The position numbers and the translations under genes were made by a program. A stretch of DNA of 64,000 nucleotides from Leptospira wolbachii serovar Codice str. CDC (GTDB taxonomy: Bacteria > Spirochaetota > Leptospiria > Leptospirales > Leptospiraceae): assembly GCF_000332515.2 (NCBI RefSeq), contig NZ_AOGZ02000008.1, positions 1 to 64,000 of the forward strand, in the 5' to 3' direction. This document shows positions 14,945-23,986 of this stretch, in pieces (within the stretch, counting starts at the first letter, position 1; each line of letters opens with the position of its first letter). Under the pieces are notes generated by a model. It worked only from the letters and a program-made list of their open reading frames with translations. It had not been told where the DNA came from and did no database searches.

Positions 14945-15316
14945 ATGAAAGCACTCACCAAACATAGAGAATTAATTTTTAATGACCTAAGAGAAAGAAA
15001 AGGCCATCCCACAGCGAAGATGGTTTTTGAATCGGTTCGAGGAAAAGCGGACAAAATCAGTTTTGCTACAGTCTACAATTCCTTGGAATACTTGGTAGAA
15101 CACAAAATGGTAAACAAACTCAATATCGAATCAGACTCGGTTCGTTATGATGCCTTTTTGGATGACCACTCCCACTTACTTTGCAATGAATGTGGAAAGG
15201 TTTTGGATGTTCCACCTCTCAAACTCAGTGCAGACACCGATTGGCAGGGGCTAGGTTTCCAAGTCAAACATGTGGACATTGTGGTGACAGGAACCTGTTC
15301 TTCTTGTAATTCCTAG
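14945..15316 (+). CDS. Fur-family regulator, PerR-like
   Basis: This 123-residue protein has a winged-helix domain (HPTAKMVFESV, FATVYNSLEYLVE) and a C-terminal dimerisation domain with two CxxC pairs (Cys80/83 and Cys118/121) for a structural zinc. The residues equivalent to the Bacillus PerR regulatory site all appear: His21, Asp69, His75, His77 and Asp88. The last is the position associated with peroxide sensing rather than iron sensing. It is divergent from the flavin reductase gene. The short gap between them contains TTGACAAATATCAA (14853-14866), an imperfect palindrome that might be an operator. Confidence 0.85.
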   Translation: MKALTKHRELIFNDLRERKGHPTAKMVFESVRGKADKISFATVYNSLEYLVEHKMVNKLNIESDSVRYDAFLDDHSHLLCNECGKVLDVPPLKLSADTDWQGLGFQVKHVDIVVTGTCSSCNS

Positions 15317-15360
15317 TAATTTTTTCTGGATAGGGAGGTTCCCTATCCCATGTTTGTCCT

Positions 15361-16584
15361 ATGGGCATCATTCATTCACTTTCGGCGGACCTCATCAACC
15401 AAATTGCCGCCGGAGAGGTGATTGAATCCACCCATTCCATTCTCAAGGAACTCATCGAAAACTCCATCGATGCCGGTGCCACAAAGATTGAAATTGCCAC
15501 CGACTCCGCAGGATTCGGCAGGATCCTTGTTTCTGACAATGGACACGGGATCCAAAAAGAGGATTTGCCTCTTGCCATCAAACGGTATGCCACTTCCAAA
15601 ATCCAAGACTTCCATGACTTAGAACATCTTTTCACTTTTGGGTTTCGGGGGGAGGCTCTTGCCTCCATTGCTTCCGTGTCTCGGATGGTTTTGGAATCGG
15701 GGACATCCGGAAACCGCACGGCCTATCGAGTGACCGTAGAAGAAGGAAAAGTTGTGGAAGAAGAAGAGATTCCCTTCTTTCTCGGGACCAAAATTGAAAT
15801 CAAAGATTTATTCTATAATACACCTGTTAGGCGTAAATTTCTAAAAACAGAAACCGGGGAAGAGAAAAAAAATAGGGCTCGTGTACAAACGATGGCTGTG
15901 TCGGAACCAAATATTGGGTTTCGGTATTTGCAGAATGGAAAAGAAGTTTTAAACGTAGTTCCCGAAGACGGATTCGAACGTGTGTTATCTGTTTACGGCG
16001 AAAATTTACGAAACCATCTTTTGCCGATTCATTCCAGTCGGAATGGAATGACACTACGCGGATGGATCTCTCATCCTGATTTTTATAAATCCTCTCGCAC
16101 AGGACAGTTTTTCTTTGTAAACAACCGTTCGGTGGAACTAAAGTTTTCAGCACAAATTTTAAAACGTTGTTATGGGGAGCTCCTTCCTGGTGGGGCTTTT
16201 CCTTATGCCTATTTATTTTTTGATCTTCCTCGTGAGTTTGTGGATGTGAATGTCCATCCTCAGAAAAAGGAAGTTCGGTTTTTATCCGAAGAAACCATCA
16301 CAGGAATCCTTTTCCAAGGAATCACAGAAGTTTTACGAACCTCCACTCCGGTAGAATTTTTGGAAATGCGCCGAAGGCTTTCGATGCCCATTCCCTACGG
16401 CCGAGAAGGGGATACTTCGGGAACGGGGAGTCGGTATGGGGCCCTGGTTTTGGATTTGGTGGGGGGAACCAGTTCGGAAGCCAACAGACTGATGGGGAAT
16501 CTCTCATTGGTCCGAGTACGATCGAAGGAAGGGAAGGATTTTCTCTGGAAGGGATTGGGGCTGGCGCCAACTTGCACTTATTAG
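15361..16584 (+). pseudogene. mutL: mutL, N-terminal part before a frameshift
   Basis: This reading frame (407 codons) encodes the GHKL ATPase and transducer domains of the mismatch-repair protein MutL. Visible are [15 protein letters not shown] (about residues 28-42), [20 protein letters not shown] and [14 protein letters not shown]. After about residue 350 the sequence turns into an unrelated tail ending PTCTY. The downstream frame is open from at least 16320, so the shift lies within about 16400-16500, probably in one of the G runs (for example 16437-16441). The whole gene would encode about 607 residues. A sequencing error or a true one-base change are equally possible. Confidence 0.85.
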
Positions 16585-17183
16585 GTGAAAATCTCACCAA
16601 ACACAATCTATTTGTTCCGAAAAAACACTATGGGGTTTTGTTTGAAACCTTTATCCTTGCTGAAGCAGAAGATGGACTCTATATCATCGACCAACATACG
16701 GCCCATGAAAGGATTCGTTATGAAGAAGTCCTTCGGGATCTAAAATCCAAAGCCTACAAATCCCAAAGCCTTCTCACACCGATTCGGTTAGAACTTACTA
16801 GAGAAGAAGCAGAAGAGATGATCGAAGAAAGGCATCGGTTTTTAGAACTCGGAATCACCCTCGAACCATTTTCTGGGGGGACCATTCTCATTAGAGAAGT
16901 GCCATCTTATATCGATCCAGGCAAAGAAACAGAAACCATTTTGGATTTATGGGAGAGGTTCAAACAAAAAGACCCCGAAGAAAGAGAACTCTACGATGAA
17001 ATGGCCAAATGTGTGGCTTGCCGTTCCGCTATCAAAAAAGGGGACCAGGTCTCTGACCCCATCATCGGAGAGCTTTTACAACGATTGTCTTACTGTGAAA
17101 ATCCATCCCTTTGCCCTCATGGCAGGCCCACACTTATCAAACTTACAAGAAAAGACCTAGAAACTATGTTTCACCGGATCTAG
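16572..17183 (+). pseudogene. mutL: mutL, C-terminal part after the frameshift
   Basis: This frame encodes the MutL dimerisation/endonuclease domain. It carries the endonuclease motif [13 protein letters not shown], the [10 protein letters not shown] segment, and [12 protein letters not shown] near the end. The metal-dependent nicking activity is known for MutL proteins with this motif. The apparent TTG start at 16572 is only where the annotation can begin. The frame has no stop for over 200 nt upstream, which shows that it is the continuation of the upstream part rather than a gene of its own. Confidence 0.85.
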
Positions 17184-17268
17184 GCCAAAGCAAACACCGA
17201 AAAACATTGATAGAATTCTAGGATTCGAAATTCTAGGCCTGATGCCACGCCCCCTAGAAGGCAAAAAT

Positions 17269-17847
17269 ATGACCCTGCGGGAGAAGGAAAAAATCCTCCT
17301 CCAAAAAATCAAAGCAGGGGATCCTACTGCCTACATGACTTTAGTGTCTCCGTTTCGGGAACGATTGTTCCGTAAGGCCGTTTCCATGGTAAAAGATGGA
17401 GACGATGCGGAAGACATTGTCCAAGACGCTCTCATTTCCGGTTATAAATCCATCCAAAACTTCCGCGCCGAAGCCGGGGTTTATACCTGGCTCTACCGCA
17501 TTGTGGTGAATAAGTCCAAGGATTTGCTCGCCAAGAAGAAAAGAGGTCGAGAAAAACCCATGGATGACTCAGGAGATAACCAATTTGTGGATTCTCGTGT
17601 CGGATATGAAAAAAAATTGGAACTTTCTGAAGAGTCTCGCTATCTAATGGATAAGATCGCACTCTTAGAAGATTCCTACAAACAGGTTTTGGAACTTCGT
17701 TATTTCGAAAATCTTTCGTATAACGAAATTGCTGAGATCATGGAATGTAATGTAGGTACGGTTAAGAGTCGTCTCTTCAAGGCCAAGGAGTTTTTGAAGC
17801 ACCTCATCCAGAAAGACGAAAAGGGAGAAGGGTTCTTTGAAAAATAA
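17269..17847 (+). CDS. ECF-type RNA polymerase sigma factor
   Basis: This 192-residue protein has region 2 (YMTLVSPFRERLFRKAVSMV, DDAEDIVQDALISGYKSI) and region 4 (VLELRYFENLSYNEIAEIM, GTVKSRLFKAKEFLK), with no region 3. It directs RNA polymerase to a small regulon. I chose the ATG at 17269 because AGAAGG precedes it at a good distance. An ATG at 17242 has no ribosome-binding site. Its last codons overlap the next gene, which encodes a membrane protein and may be the anti-sigma factor. Confidence 0.93.
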   Translation: MTLREKEKILLQKIKAGDPTAYMTLVSPFRERLFRKAVSMVKDGDDAEDIVQDALISGYKSIQNFRAEAGVYTWLYRIVVNKSKDLLAKKKRGREKPMDDSGDNQFVDSRVGYEKKLELSEESRYLMDKIALLEDSYKQVLELRYFENLSYNEIAEIMECNVGTVKSRLFKAKEFLKHLIQKDEKGEGFFEK

Positions 17848-18406
17848 GTTTATGAATTTAAAAGATTGGTTTCGTTCACAATATCCAGGTCTCTTTCCGG
17901 AAGAGACAAACAACGTGGTTCTGGAAAATAAGATTTGTTCTCTCTTCCAGCGTGTGAAGGAAAAGGAAGACACCATCCTTCCTCGAATGTCCAAAGACTT
18001 CGACACCCGCCTCTTAAACCTTCTCGAATCAGTCAGTTTTGACAAACCCAACCAAAAGATCTCCTTCACCTTTAGGGACCTAATCGAAAACCGAACGGTG
18101 CAATATTCCTTTTCTGCTGTGATGGCCTTAAGCCTAGTGTTTGTGCTTGTAAGCCGCACTTCTCAAGAGCCAACACTTGCGGGCAACGACACTGCCGGTG
18201 TTGTCATCGAACAAAACAACTACCAAAACGAACCAACAAGCATAGATCTTAGTGAATCTTATCAAAAACGAGAGTTACTCGATCATTTGCGTTCAGCCCC
18301 AGGGGCAGTTTATGGGCTTCGCGAATTAGAATTGTATTATGAAAAAACAGGAAGGGAGTCTGCGGCAGACGAACTGCGCCTCCTCATTGAATCTGTCGAA
18401 AGATAG
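17837..18406 (+). CDS. Single-span membrane protein, likely anti-sigma partner
   Basis: This 189-residue protein overlaps the sigma gene by 11 nt. The start is probably the TTG at 17837, which has GGGAGAAGGG just upstream. The ATG at 17852 has none. A cytoplasmic part of about 95 residues is followed by one membrane span (about 94-112, YSFSAVMALSLVFVLVS) and a periplasmic tail. This is the usual layout of an anti-sigma factor. I do not see the His-x3-Cys-x2-Cys zinc signature of the ZAS family. The role is inferred from position and topology. Confidence 0.65.
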   Translation: MKNKFMNLKDWFRSQYPGLFPEETNNVVLENKICSLFQRVKEKEDTILPRMSKDFDTRLLNLLESVSFDKPNQKISFTFRDLIENRTVQYSFSAVMALSLVFVLVSRTSQEPTLAGNDTAGVVIEQNNYQNEPTSIDLSESYQKRELLDHLRSAPGAVYGLRELELYYEKTGRESAADELRLLIESVER

Positions 18407-18409
18407 ATT

Positions 18410-19282
18410 CTAAACAAAACCCTTTGCAAATTGGACGGCATCCCGAGAACGGATGTCGTCAGCAGAATTGAGGATGGCCAGAGCAAACTGTTCGATCCTT
18501 GCTTCTAGACGAAACGACCCACCACTTCTCTCTTTACTATCAGCCAATCGTTTGAGTTCCGAAAACCAGATTTGAATGGTCGCCTCGTCTTTTTTGACAG
18601 AAGGACGAAAGACACCTTCTCTCCAAGCAAGGACGGGAACAAGTTCTTTCATCTCTTCTTCTCTTTCAGTGATCTCACTTGCCTTTTGGATGAGTGTGAG
18701 AAGAGGCGGCCAACGAACCATGGTATGGGGAAAAAGTTGGGGGTCATTTAAGAACGCGTTGCGGTAAGTTTCGATTCCTTCTTTTTCATTCCCAGTCATC
18801 ACTTGGGTTTCAGCCAAAAAATAAAGTAGGACTGGAGATTGTTTGTTTCCCCCATAAAGTAATACTTCTAAGGCCATGGCATAATCTTTAATTTTGATAA
18901 GACCGGCTGCCAGGTCACGTAACAGATCTTTGTCGAGAGCGTTGGCTCCTTCCCATTGGTAAGCGAGTTTCAAATGATCCCTTGCTTCTTTTAAGATACA
19001 GTCTTGGGTTACAAAAAAACTATCGGTAGTTTGAAATCCACGTTTTCGGATTTCGGATTCAAAATCGGAAAAAAACTCGAGGAGGAGTTTCCCTCTTTCT
19101 TTGCCTTCTCTTGTTTTTAGAATTAAATCAAGTCTATGGTCCCAAAAGCTGGAAATATAATACCCGCTGATGGTGGCGAGATCCTCTGGATCTCGATCCA
19201 GAAGTACGGAGTAAAGTGATTTGGCAGTTTCAAACTCACCATTGGAAAGGTAGGTGAGTGCTTCTTCCGACTTCTGAATCAT
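18410..19282 (-). CDS. Helical-repeat (TPR-like) protein of unknown function
   Basis: This 290-residue cytoplasmic protein starts with a TPR-like unit (EEALTYLSNGEFETAKSLYSV) and has others near 110-170 (LLYFLAETQVMTGNEKEGIETY). No enzyme motif is seen. Its start lies 7 nt after the stop of the hibernation factor gene upstream, so they are co-transcribed. It converges on the sigma/anti-sigma pair with only 3 nt between stop codons. Confidence 0.7.
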   Translation of the reverse strand: MIQKSEEALTYLSNGEFETAKSLYSVLLDRDPEDLATISGYYISSFWDHRLDLILKTREGKERGKLLLEFFSDFESEIRKRGFQTTDSFFVTQDCILKEARDHLKLAYQWEGANALDKDLLRDLAAGLIKIKDYAMALEVLLYGGNKQSPVLLYFLAETQVMTGNEKEGIETYRNAFLNDPQLFPHTMVRWPPLLTLIQKASEITEREEEMKELVPVLAWREGVFRPSVKKDEATIQIWFSELKRLADSKERSGGSFRLEARIEQFALAILNSADDIRSRDAVQFAKGFV

Positions 19283-19289
19283 TAGTGTG

Positions 19290-19577
19290 TTAGTGTTGGC
19301 TTTTTTTATCGTGGTGTTTGCTTACTTGGGAAAGGATTTTGTCTTCCAATCCATCGATACAAACATAAACATCTTTATCTTGGTTGTGTGCGTTAAAATT
19401 GTTTCCATCAGCGTGTAACTTCAAGTTAGAGCTGATTTCTCCATGGATAGCTTCAAATGATACTTCGCAGGATACGATTTTTTGAACGAATTTTGTAACT
19501 CGTTCTAGTTTTTCGTCCGCATATTTCTCTGCGGCTTCGGATCGGTCTAAGTGTTTCCAGGTATAATTGATTTTCAT
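19290..19577 (-). CDS. hpf: Short ribosome hibernation-promoting factor (HPF/RaiA family)
   Basis: This 95-residue protein of the S30AE family binds the 30S decoding centre in slow growth and blocks translation. Marks are YTWKHLDRSEAAEKYADEKL, and the basic/acidic pattern of VTKFVQKIVSCEVSF and NNFNAHNQDKDVYVCID. It is the short form without the C-terminal dimerisation domain of long HPF. I prefer the ATG at 19577 (MKINYTW) to the one four codons upstream, because the family begins there. Confidence 0.88.
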   Translation of the reverse strand: MKINYTWKHLDRSEAAEKYADEKLERVTKFVQKIVSCEVSFEAIHGEISSNLKLHADGNNFNAHNQDKDVYVCIDGLEDKILSQVSKHHDKKSQH

Positions 19578-19680
19578 AGTTTGTCCCAATTTGGTATGGA
19601 TTGATTGTATTTTGGAAAAAAAGCAAACGTCAAATAAAAAAGAATTGAAGGAGGGTGTTTCTCGTCTTTAAGCTTGGAAC

Positions 19681-20448
19681 ATGGCAAATGAAGAAAAGAA
19701 AGTTGGCGCAAAGAAAAAATCTGCCCCAAAAAAGAAACAGTCAGTTGTCACTGCCAGTGAGAAATCAGTAAACACCGCGGCAAAGAAAGTCGCCAAAAAA
19801 ACCGTTAAGGAAACCGTCAAAAAAACGAATCCTCTTTCTCACTCCACTCTGCCAAAATCCATTTACAACGATTCCAAATTTACCAAACATCCGGAATTTC
19901 CTCAAGAAGATCTCATTCGGGTTCTTATTCGAACACCTCGGGAAGCCTTTGTATTTTGGAAATTTTCTCCCCATACCTTAAACAATCTTTTAATCGATTT
20001 GGAATCTCCTTCTACAGATGGTTTGCATTTTCGATTGAAGGTGGAATACAAAAATATATTTGGAAGCGAACGTACCGACTTTTACGATTTAGCTCCCTTC
20101 ACAGAATCTTATTACTTAAAATTTATGTTTCCCGTAAGAGACATCCAAACTTCTATCTTCGTTTCTTATCAAAAAAAAGAAATCTCTGTCCTCCATTCTA
20201 GTGGGAAGGATCTGCCGGTGGGAACCGAATCCTTCCGTTTGGATAAGGAATGGATCCATCCGCAGTGGATTGAGATGGGACTTGTAGCAAAGGCTCCGGG
20301 AAGTGATGAGTATTATTTCAAAGATGGGGATCCTTCTGAGTTCTATGTGAACCCACGTAAATCAGGAAATCAGGAAGGAAAATCGGATCTAAACCAAGGG
20401 CCATCCTCTTATGGAAATGGATCGGGGTCAGGGAAAGGACTTTTGTAA
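19681..20448 (+). CDS. DUF4912-domain protein with Lys/Ala-rich N-terminus
   Basis: This 255-residue protein has a basic, low-complexity head of about 50 residues (repeated KK and AKK, like a nucleic-acid or glycogen-associated tail). A DUF4912 domain follows at about 75-205 (LIRVLIRTPREAFVFWKFSP; WIHPQWIEMGLV). The function of this domain is unknown. Its stop overlaps the ATG of the GH57 enzyme by one base. DUF4912 and GH57 genes are often neighbours, so a role in glucan metabolism is a reasonable guess. Confidence 0.8.
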   Translation: MANEEKKVGAKKKSAPKKKQSVVTASEKSVNTAAKKVAKKTVKETVKKTNPLSHSTLPKSIYNDSKFTKHPEFPQEDLIRVLIRTPREAFVFWKFSPHTLNNLLIDLESPSTDGLHFRLKVEYKNIFGSERTDFYDLAPFTESYYLKFMFPVRDIQTSIFVSYQKKEISVLHSSGKDLPVGTESFRLDKEWIHPQWIEMGLVAKAPGSDEYYFKDGDPSEFYVNPRKSGNQEGKSDLNQGPSSYGNGSGSGKGLL

Positions 20449-22034
20449 TGAATCATTTTGTGAAAGGGCATTTGGTTTTTGTTTTACATGCCCACCTACC
20501 ATTTGTTAGACATCCGGGTTATACTACACCATTTATCGAAGAAAATTGGTTAAACGAGGCCATCCTCGAAACTTATGTCCCTCTGGTCAGAGTTTTTCGG
20601 AATTTAAAAAAAGATTCGGTGCCCTTTCGGATCACCATGTCTTTTACACCTACACTTTCTTTGATGTTGACTGATCCCTATTTACAAAATGGATTTCGTA
20701 AATATTTAAAAAACCTAATTACTCTCGCAGAACATGAAACCAAACGCACCACATACGATCCTCACCTAAACTATCTTTCCAAAAGATACTTAGAACATTT
20801 TTTAGATACAGAATCTATTTTCGAAGAAGAGGGCGGGGACTTAACGAAAGCTTTTTTGCCTTTTGTAGAGTCGGGCGAATTGGAAGTGATGACAAGCCCG
20901 GCCACACATGCCTTCCTTCCTTTTTATGATTCCGAACCCTCCATCTTTCGTTCCCAACTAAGAAATGGTCGAAGGACTTTTCGCCGGATTTGGGGACGTG
21001 ACCCAAAAGGGATTTGGCTTTCCGAATGTGGATACACACAAAAACTCGAAGAGGAACTGGACCGAGAGGGGTTTCGGTATTTTTTTGTCGATACTCACGG
21101 AATCACTCACGGAAGTCCAAGACCCAAGTTTGGAGTCTATGCTCCCGTGGAAGTGGGGCATGGAGTTTTTGCTTTTGGTCGGGATCCAGAAAGTAGCAAA
21201 CAAGTATGGAGTTCGATCGATGGGTATCCCGGTGACTTTCGGTACAGAGAATACTATAGAGACATTGGACACGATCTCCCTTGGGAAGACATCTCTCCGT
21301 ATTTGCATTCCAACGGCGTGCGGATCAATACCAGTATCAAATACTTTCGGATCACTGGCAAAACACAGGACAAAGGGTACTACCATCCGGACTGGGCGAT
21401 GGAAGCTGCCGGAAACCATGCCGAAGATTTTTTACGAAACCGCATCCGCCAAGCAGAAGGATTGTATGCAGCTAACAAACAACCGGCGGTGATTGTTTCT
21501 CCTTATGATGCCGAGTTGTATGGACACTGGTGGTATGAGGGTCCGCAGTTTATCGAATTTTTATTTAAAAAAATCCACTTCAACCAAAACACCATCAAAC
21601 TTTCTCATCCCATGGAGGCTGCCCGGTCTCTCCCAAGAGTCCAGTCGGTGGAGATGAAGATGAGCAGTTGGGGGGAAAATGGATATGGGGAAGTGTGGCT
21701 GAATCCAACTAACGATTGGATTTATCCACTCATCCATTCCTTAAGCATTCGGATGCACAAAAGGGCTCACGAATTTGGGTCGGGAACGGACGTGCAAAAA
21801 AGGATTTTAAAACAAATGGGAAGGGAACTTCTTCTTTTGCAGAGTAGTGATTGGGCCTTTATTATGAAGACAGGAACCATGGTGGACTATGCGGTCCGGC
21901 GTACGAATGTGCATACCAACCTCTTTTTGGCTTTGGAGGAAATGCTTGTCGGAGCTGTGGATGAGGAAGTTCTTTTGGCTGCCGAGACGGAAAACAATGC
22001 CTTTCCGGATATCCGGATTGAAGATTTCCAATAG
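20448..22034 (+). CDS. GH57 family 1,4-alpha-glucan branching enzyme
   Basis: This 528-residue protein is a glycoside hydrolase family 57 enzyme of the branching type, which makes alpha-1,6 branches in glycogen-like glucans. Motif 1 is HAHLPFVRHP (residues 14-23), the nucleophile motif GIWLSECGYT has Glu193, and the acid/base motif SPYDAELYGHWW has Asp354. The C-terminal helical domain is present. A different glucanotransferase activity cannot be excluded by motif alone. Confidence 0.9.
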   Translation: MNHFVKGHLVFVLHAHLPFVRHPGYTTPFIEENWLNEAILETYVPLVRVFRNLKKDSVPFRITMSFTPTLSLMLTDPYLQNGFRKYLKNLITLAEHETKRTTYDPHLNYLSKRYLEHFLDTESIFEEEGGDLTKAFLPFVESGELEVMTSPATHAFLPFYDSEPSIFRSQLRNGRRTFRRIWGRDPKGIWLSECGYTQKLEEELDREGFRYFFVDTHGITHGSPRPKFGVYAPVEVGHGVFAFGRDPESSKQVWSSIDGYPGDFRYREYYRDIGHDLPWEDISPYLHSNGVRINTSIKYFRITGKTQDKGYYHPDWAMEAAGNHAEDFLRNRIRQAEGLYAANKQPAVIVSPYDAELYGHWWYEGPQFIEFLFKKIHFNQNTIKLSHPMEAARSLPRVQSVEMKMSSWGENGYGEVWLNPTNDWIYPLIHSLSIRMHKRAHEFGSGTDVQKRILKQMGRELLLLQSSDWAFIMKTGTMVDYAVRRTNVHTNLFLALEEMLVGAVDEEVLLAAETENNAFPDIRIEDFQ

Positions 22035-22100
22035 AACAGTTCTAAAAATTTCTTGCTCGGGGAGACTCCGGTAAGAGGCTTATCCTAATCGGAGGGTTTT

Positions 22101-22307
22101 ATGTCGACTGCGTATCGTTTTCCCTTGGTTCTCGCACTTCTTTTCTTTGCCGCCAACCTTTTGGTTTGCCGACTTGTGCACAACGAAAGTTCGGAAGGTG
22201 TGTTTCGTATGGATGATTCGGTGATCCGTTATATGGAAGCACTCGAAGCAGCTGATGCCAGCAAAACCTCTACCAAACCTTCTTTTGGAAATAACGGTCT
22301 CCTCTAA
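22101..22307 (+). CDS. Small exported protein of unknown function
   Basis: This 68-residue protein has an N-terminal hydrophobic segment (about 8-23) with a possible lipobox LLVCR (Cys23), so it may be a tiny lipoprotein. A strong GGAGG lies 6 nt upstream of the ATG. No family is recognised. A terminator overlaps its stop codon, so it is the last gene of this plus-strand run. Confidence 0.7.
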   Translation: MSTAYRFPLVLALLFFAANLLVCRLVHNESSEGVFRMDDSVIRYMEALEAADASKTSTKPSFGNNGLL

Positions 22308-22328
22308 GAGACCGTAAACAAAGTTTTT
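22294..22328 (+). terminator. Rho-independent terminator
   Basis: ACGGTCTC (22294-22301) pairs with GAGACCGT (22308-22315) over a 6-nt loop that includes the stop codon. A TTTTT tract follows at about 22324, after a short AAACAAAG spacer. Confidence 0.6.
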
Positions 22329-22373
22329 CCTTTTACGCTTTTTGCCAAAGATAGTTTGGCACTATGATTTTAT

Positions 22374-22829
22374 TTACTTCGGTTTGAAGTCAACGTTGTC
22401 CCAGTAGTCCTTTCCATAATCAAAGAAAATTTCCATTCCTTCGGGAATCGTTTTTAATACCTTAAATCTTGCTGTTTTCCATCTCACAGAAGTGACAAGT
22501 TCTGCGTTGGGTTTTGAGGAGTGGTTGATATAACGGGTGTAATTGGACTCGCGACCTTCGCCGTAAATCCACCAGTCTTTACAAATCCAAAGTAGGTATT
22601 TTGAATCTACGTATTTGTTCGATTCCGCCTGTTCATCGGTAATGATTTTACCCATGTAGAAACCTACGGTATCTCCCTTGTATAATGTTTGTTTGGTGAA
22701 TAGTCCCATTCCGATATTGGGAACAGAGGAAGGTTTCACAATAAAGTCACTCTCGGTATACACTACCGGTTTTCTTTTTTTGACCTTCTTTACGGATTTC
22801 TTTTTCTTCATTTTCTTCCTATATGACAT
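22374..22829 (-). CDS. SET-domain protein (putative lysine methyltransferase)
   Basis: This 151-residue protein has a very basic head (residues 4-20, mostly Lys) and then a compact SET domain: [19 protein letters not shown] (about 34-52), the SAM-binding [10 protein letters not shown] (about 108-117) and the catalytic EIFFDYG near the end. SET enzymes methylate lysine side chains with SAM as donor. The bacterial substrate is unknown, and the basic head may help nucleic-acid or ribosome binding. Confidence 0.85.
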   Translation of the reverse strand: MSYRKKMKKKKSVKKVKKRKPVVYTESDFIVKPSSVPNIGMGLFTKQTLYKGDTVGFYMGKIITDEQAESNKYVDSKYLLWICKDWWIYGEGRESNYTRYINHSSKPNAELVTSVRWKTARFKVLKTIPEGMEIFFDYGKDYWDNVDFKPK

Positions 22830-22916
22830 AAGAGGAAAACAATTCTACCTTGTAAAGCTATTGGCATTTAAGATTGTATAGTCGGTACTCCGAACTTTAA
22901 AGGACGAGGGGGTCCT

Positions 22917-23069
22917 ATGAATCTGGAACCGCGAAAACCGACGGATGAGAAATCCAATGTTGTGAATCTGGCCATCTACCGAGCGAAAAAAGCTTTGGAG
23001 CGAGATGGATTTGAAGTTGTGGAAAATCCAGACGGAAAGATCACCCTTGTCATTCGTCTTGCGAAATAA
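22917..23069 (+). CDS. 50-residue conserved-looking small protein upstream of ribH
   Basis: The ATG at 22917 is preceded by a G-rich site (GAGGGGG, 22904-22910). The frame reads NLEPRKPTDEKSNVVNLAIY and ends DGKITLVIRLAK, with a codon pattern like the neighbours. It is amphipathic and has no signal peptide. It lies 23 nt before ribH and is likely in the same operon. No family was recognised. Confidence 0.65.
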   Translation: MNLEPRKPTDEKSNVVNLAIYRAKKALERDGFEVVENPDGKITLVIRLAK

Positions 23070-23092
23070 CACCCCCCTAGGAATTTGGATAC

Positions 23093-23560
23093 ATGACAGC
23101 TACATTAGAAGGTTCAAGAATTGGAAACGGACAAAAACACTGTGTCATCGTTTCGAAGTTCAATGAATTTATCACTGAGTCCCTACTGAAAGGGGCAAAG
23201 GATGCGTACAGACAACATGGGATCGCTGAAAGTGATGTCACCGTAATTTATGTTCCCGGTGCTTTTGAGCTCCCGCAAACCGTAAAACGTGTCCTCGGGT
23301 CCAAAAAATACCAATTCTCTGCAATCGTTTGCTTGGGTGCTGTGATTCGCGGAGCCACTTCCCATTATGATTTGGTTTCTGGGGAAGCCGCCAAAGTGGG
23401 ATCCGTAGCCGATGGATCGGTTCCTGTGATTTTTGGTGTCATCACTACAGAATCCATTGAACAAGCCATTGAAAGAGCCGGAACCAAGGCTGGAAACAAG
23501 GGATATGAAGCCGCTACCACTGCCATCGAAATGGCAAATCTTTTCAAAGAGATCGGATGA
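23093..23560 (+). CDS. ribH: 6,7-dimethyl-8-ribityllumazine synthase
   Basis: This 155-residue protein condenses a pyrimidine with dihydroxybutanone phosphate in the penultimate step of riboflavin synthesis. Marks are [26 protein letters not shown] (written [11 protein letters not shown] in the frame), [16 protein letters not shown] with the conserved His, and [15 protein letters not shown]. Its stop overlaps the nusB start by 4 nt (ATGA), an arrangement common in bacteria. Confidence 0.97.
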   Translation: MTATLEGSRIGNGQKHCVIVSKFNEFITESLLKGAKDAYRQHGIAESDVTVIYVPGAFELPQTVKRVLGSKKYQFSAIVCLGAVIRGATSHYDLVSGEAAKVGSVADGSVPVIFGVITTESIEQAIERAGTKAGNKGYEAATTAIEMANLFKEIG

Positions 23561-23979
23561 GTTCTAGACACCGCGGGCGAAGTCTTGCCCTGATGTGCCT
23601 CTACCAAATCGACCTGGTCGGAACCGATCCAGACAGGGCCATGAAATTCGATTGGTATGACAAAAAAATCACTAGAGAAGAAAAGGATTATGCTGTCTTT
23701 CTTGTGAAAGGAGTGGTCGAAAATCGAAAAAACATCGATACTCTAATCAAGAAGTATTCGGAGAATTGGGAACTTTCGCGTATTTCCGTTGTCAACCGCT
23801 GTATTTTGCGTTTATCAATCTTGAGTTTGCAAAAGGAACCTTTCCTTGCAGCACCCGTTGTCATCAATGAAGCGGTGGAACTTACCAAAGAATTTGAAAC
23901 GGAAGAATCAGCTCAGTTTATCAACGGATTACTTGATGCCTTCTATAAGAAGGAGATCGTAGCGAACAAACCCCAGTAA
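23557..23979 (+). CDS. nusB: Transcription antitermination factor NusB
   Basis: This 140-residue all-helical RNA-binding protein forms the rRNA antitermination complex with NusE. Marks are [15 protein letters not shown] near the N-terminus, [22 protein letters not shown] and [14 protein letters not shown]. It follows ribH with overlapping stop and start codons. Confidence 0.96.
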   Translation: MSSRHRGRSLALMCLYQIDLVGTDPDRAMKFDWYDKKITREEKDYAVFLVKGVVENRKNIDTLIKKYSENWELSRISVVNRCILRLSILSLQKEPFLAAPVVINEAVELTKEFETEESAQFINGLLDAFYKKEIVANKPQ

Positions 23980-23986
23980 GAGCATC

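Noticed and set aside
16572..17183. A separate gene encoding only the MutL C-terminal domain
   Set aside because: The frame stays open well upstream of the apparent TTG start, which shows a frameshift within one gene rather than two designed genes.
22830..23092. FMN riboswitch upstream of ribH
   Set aside because: The space before the small gene is under 90 nt and has none of the conserved RFN elements.
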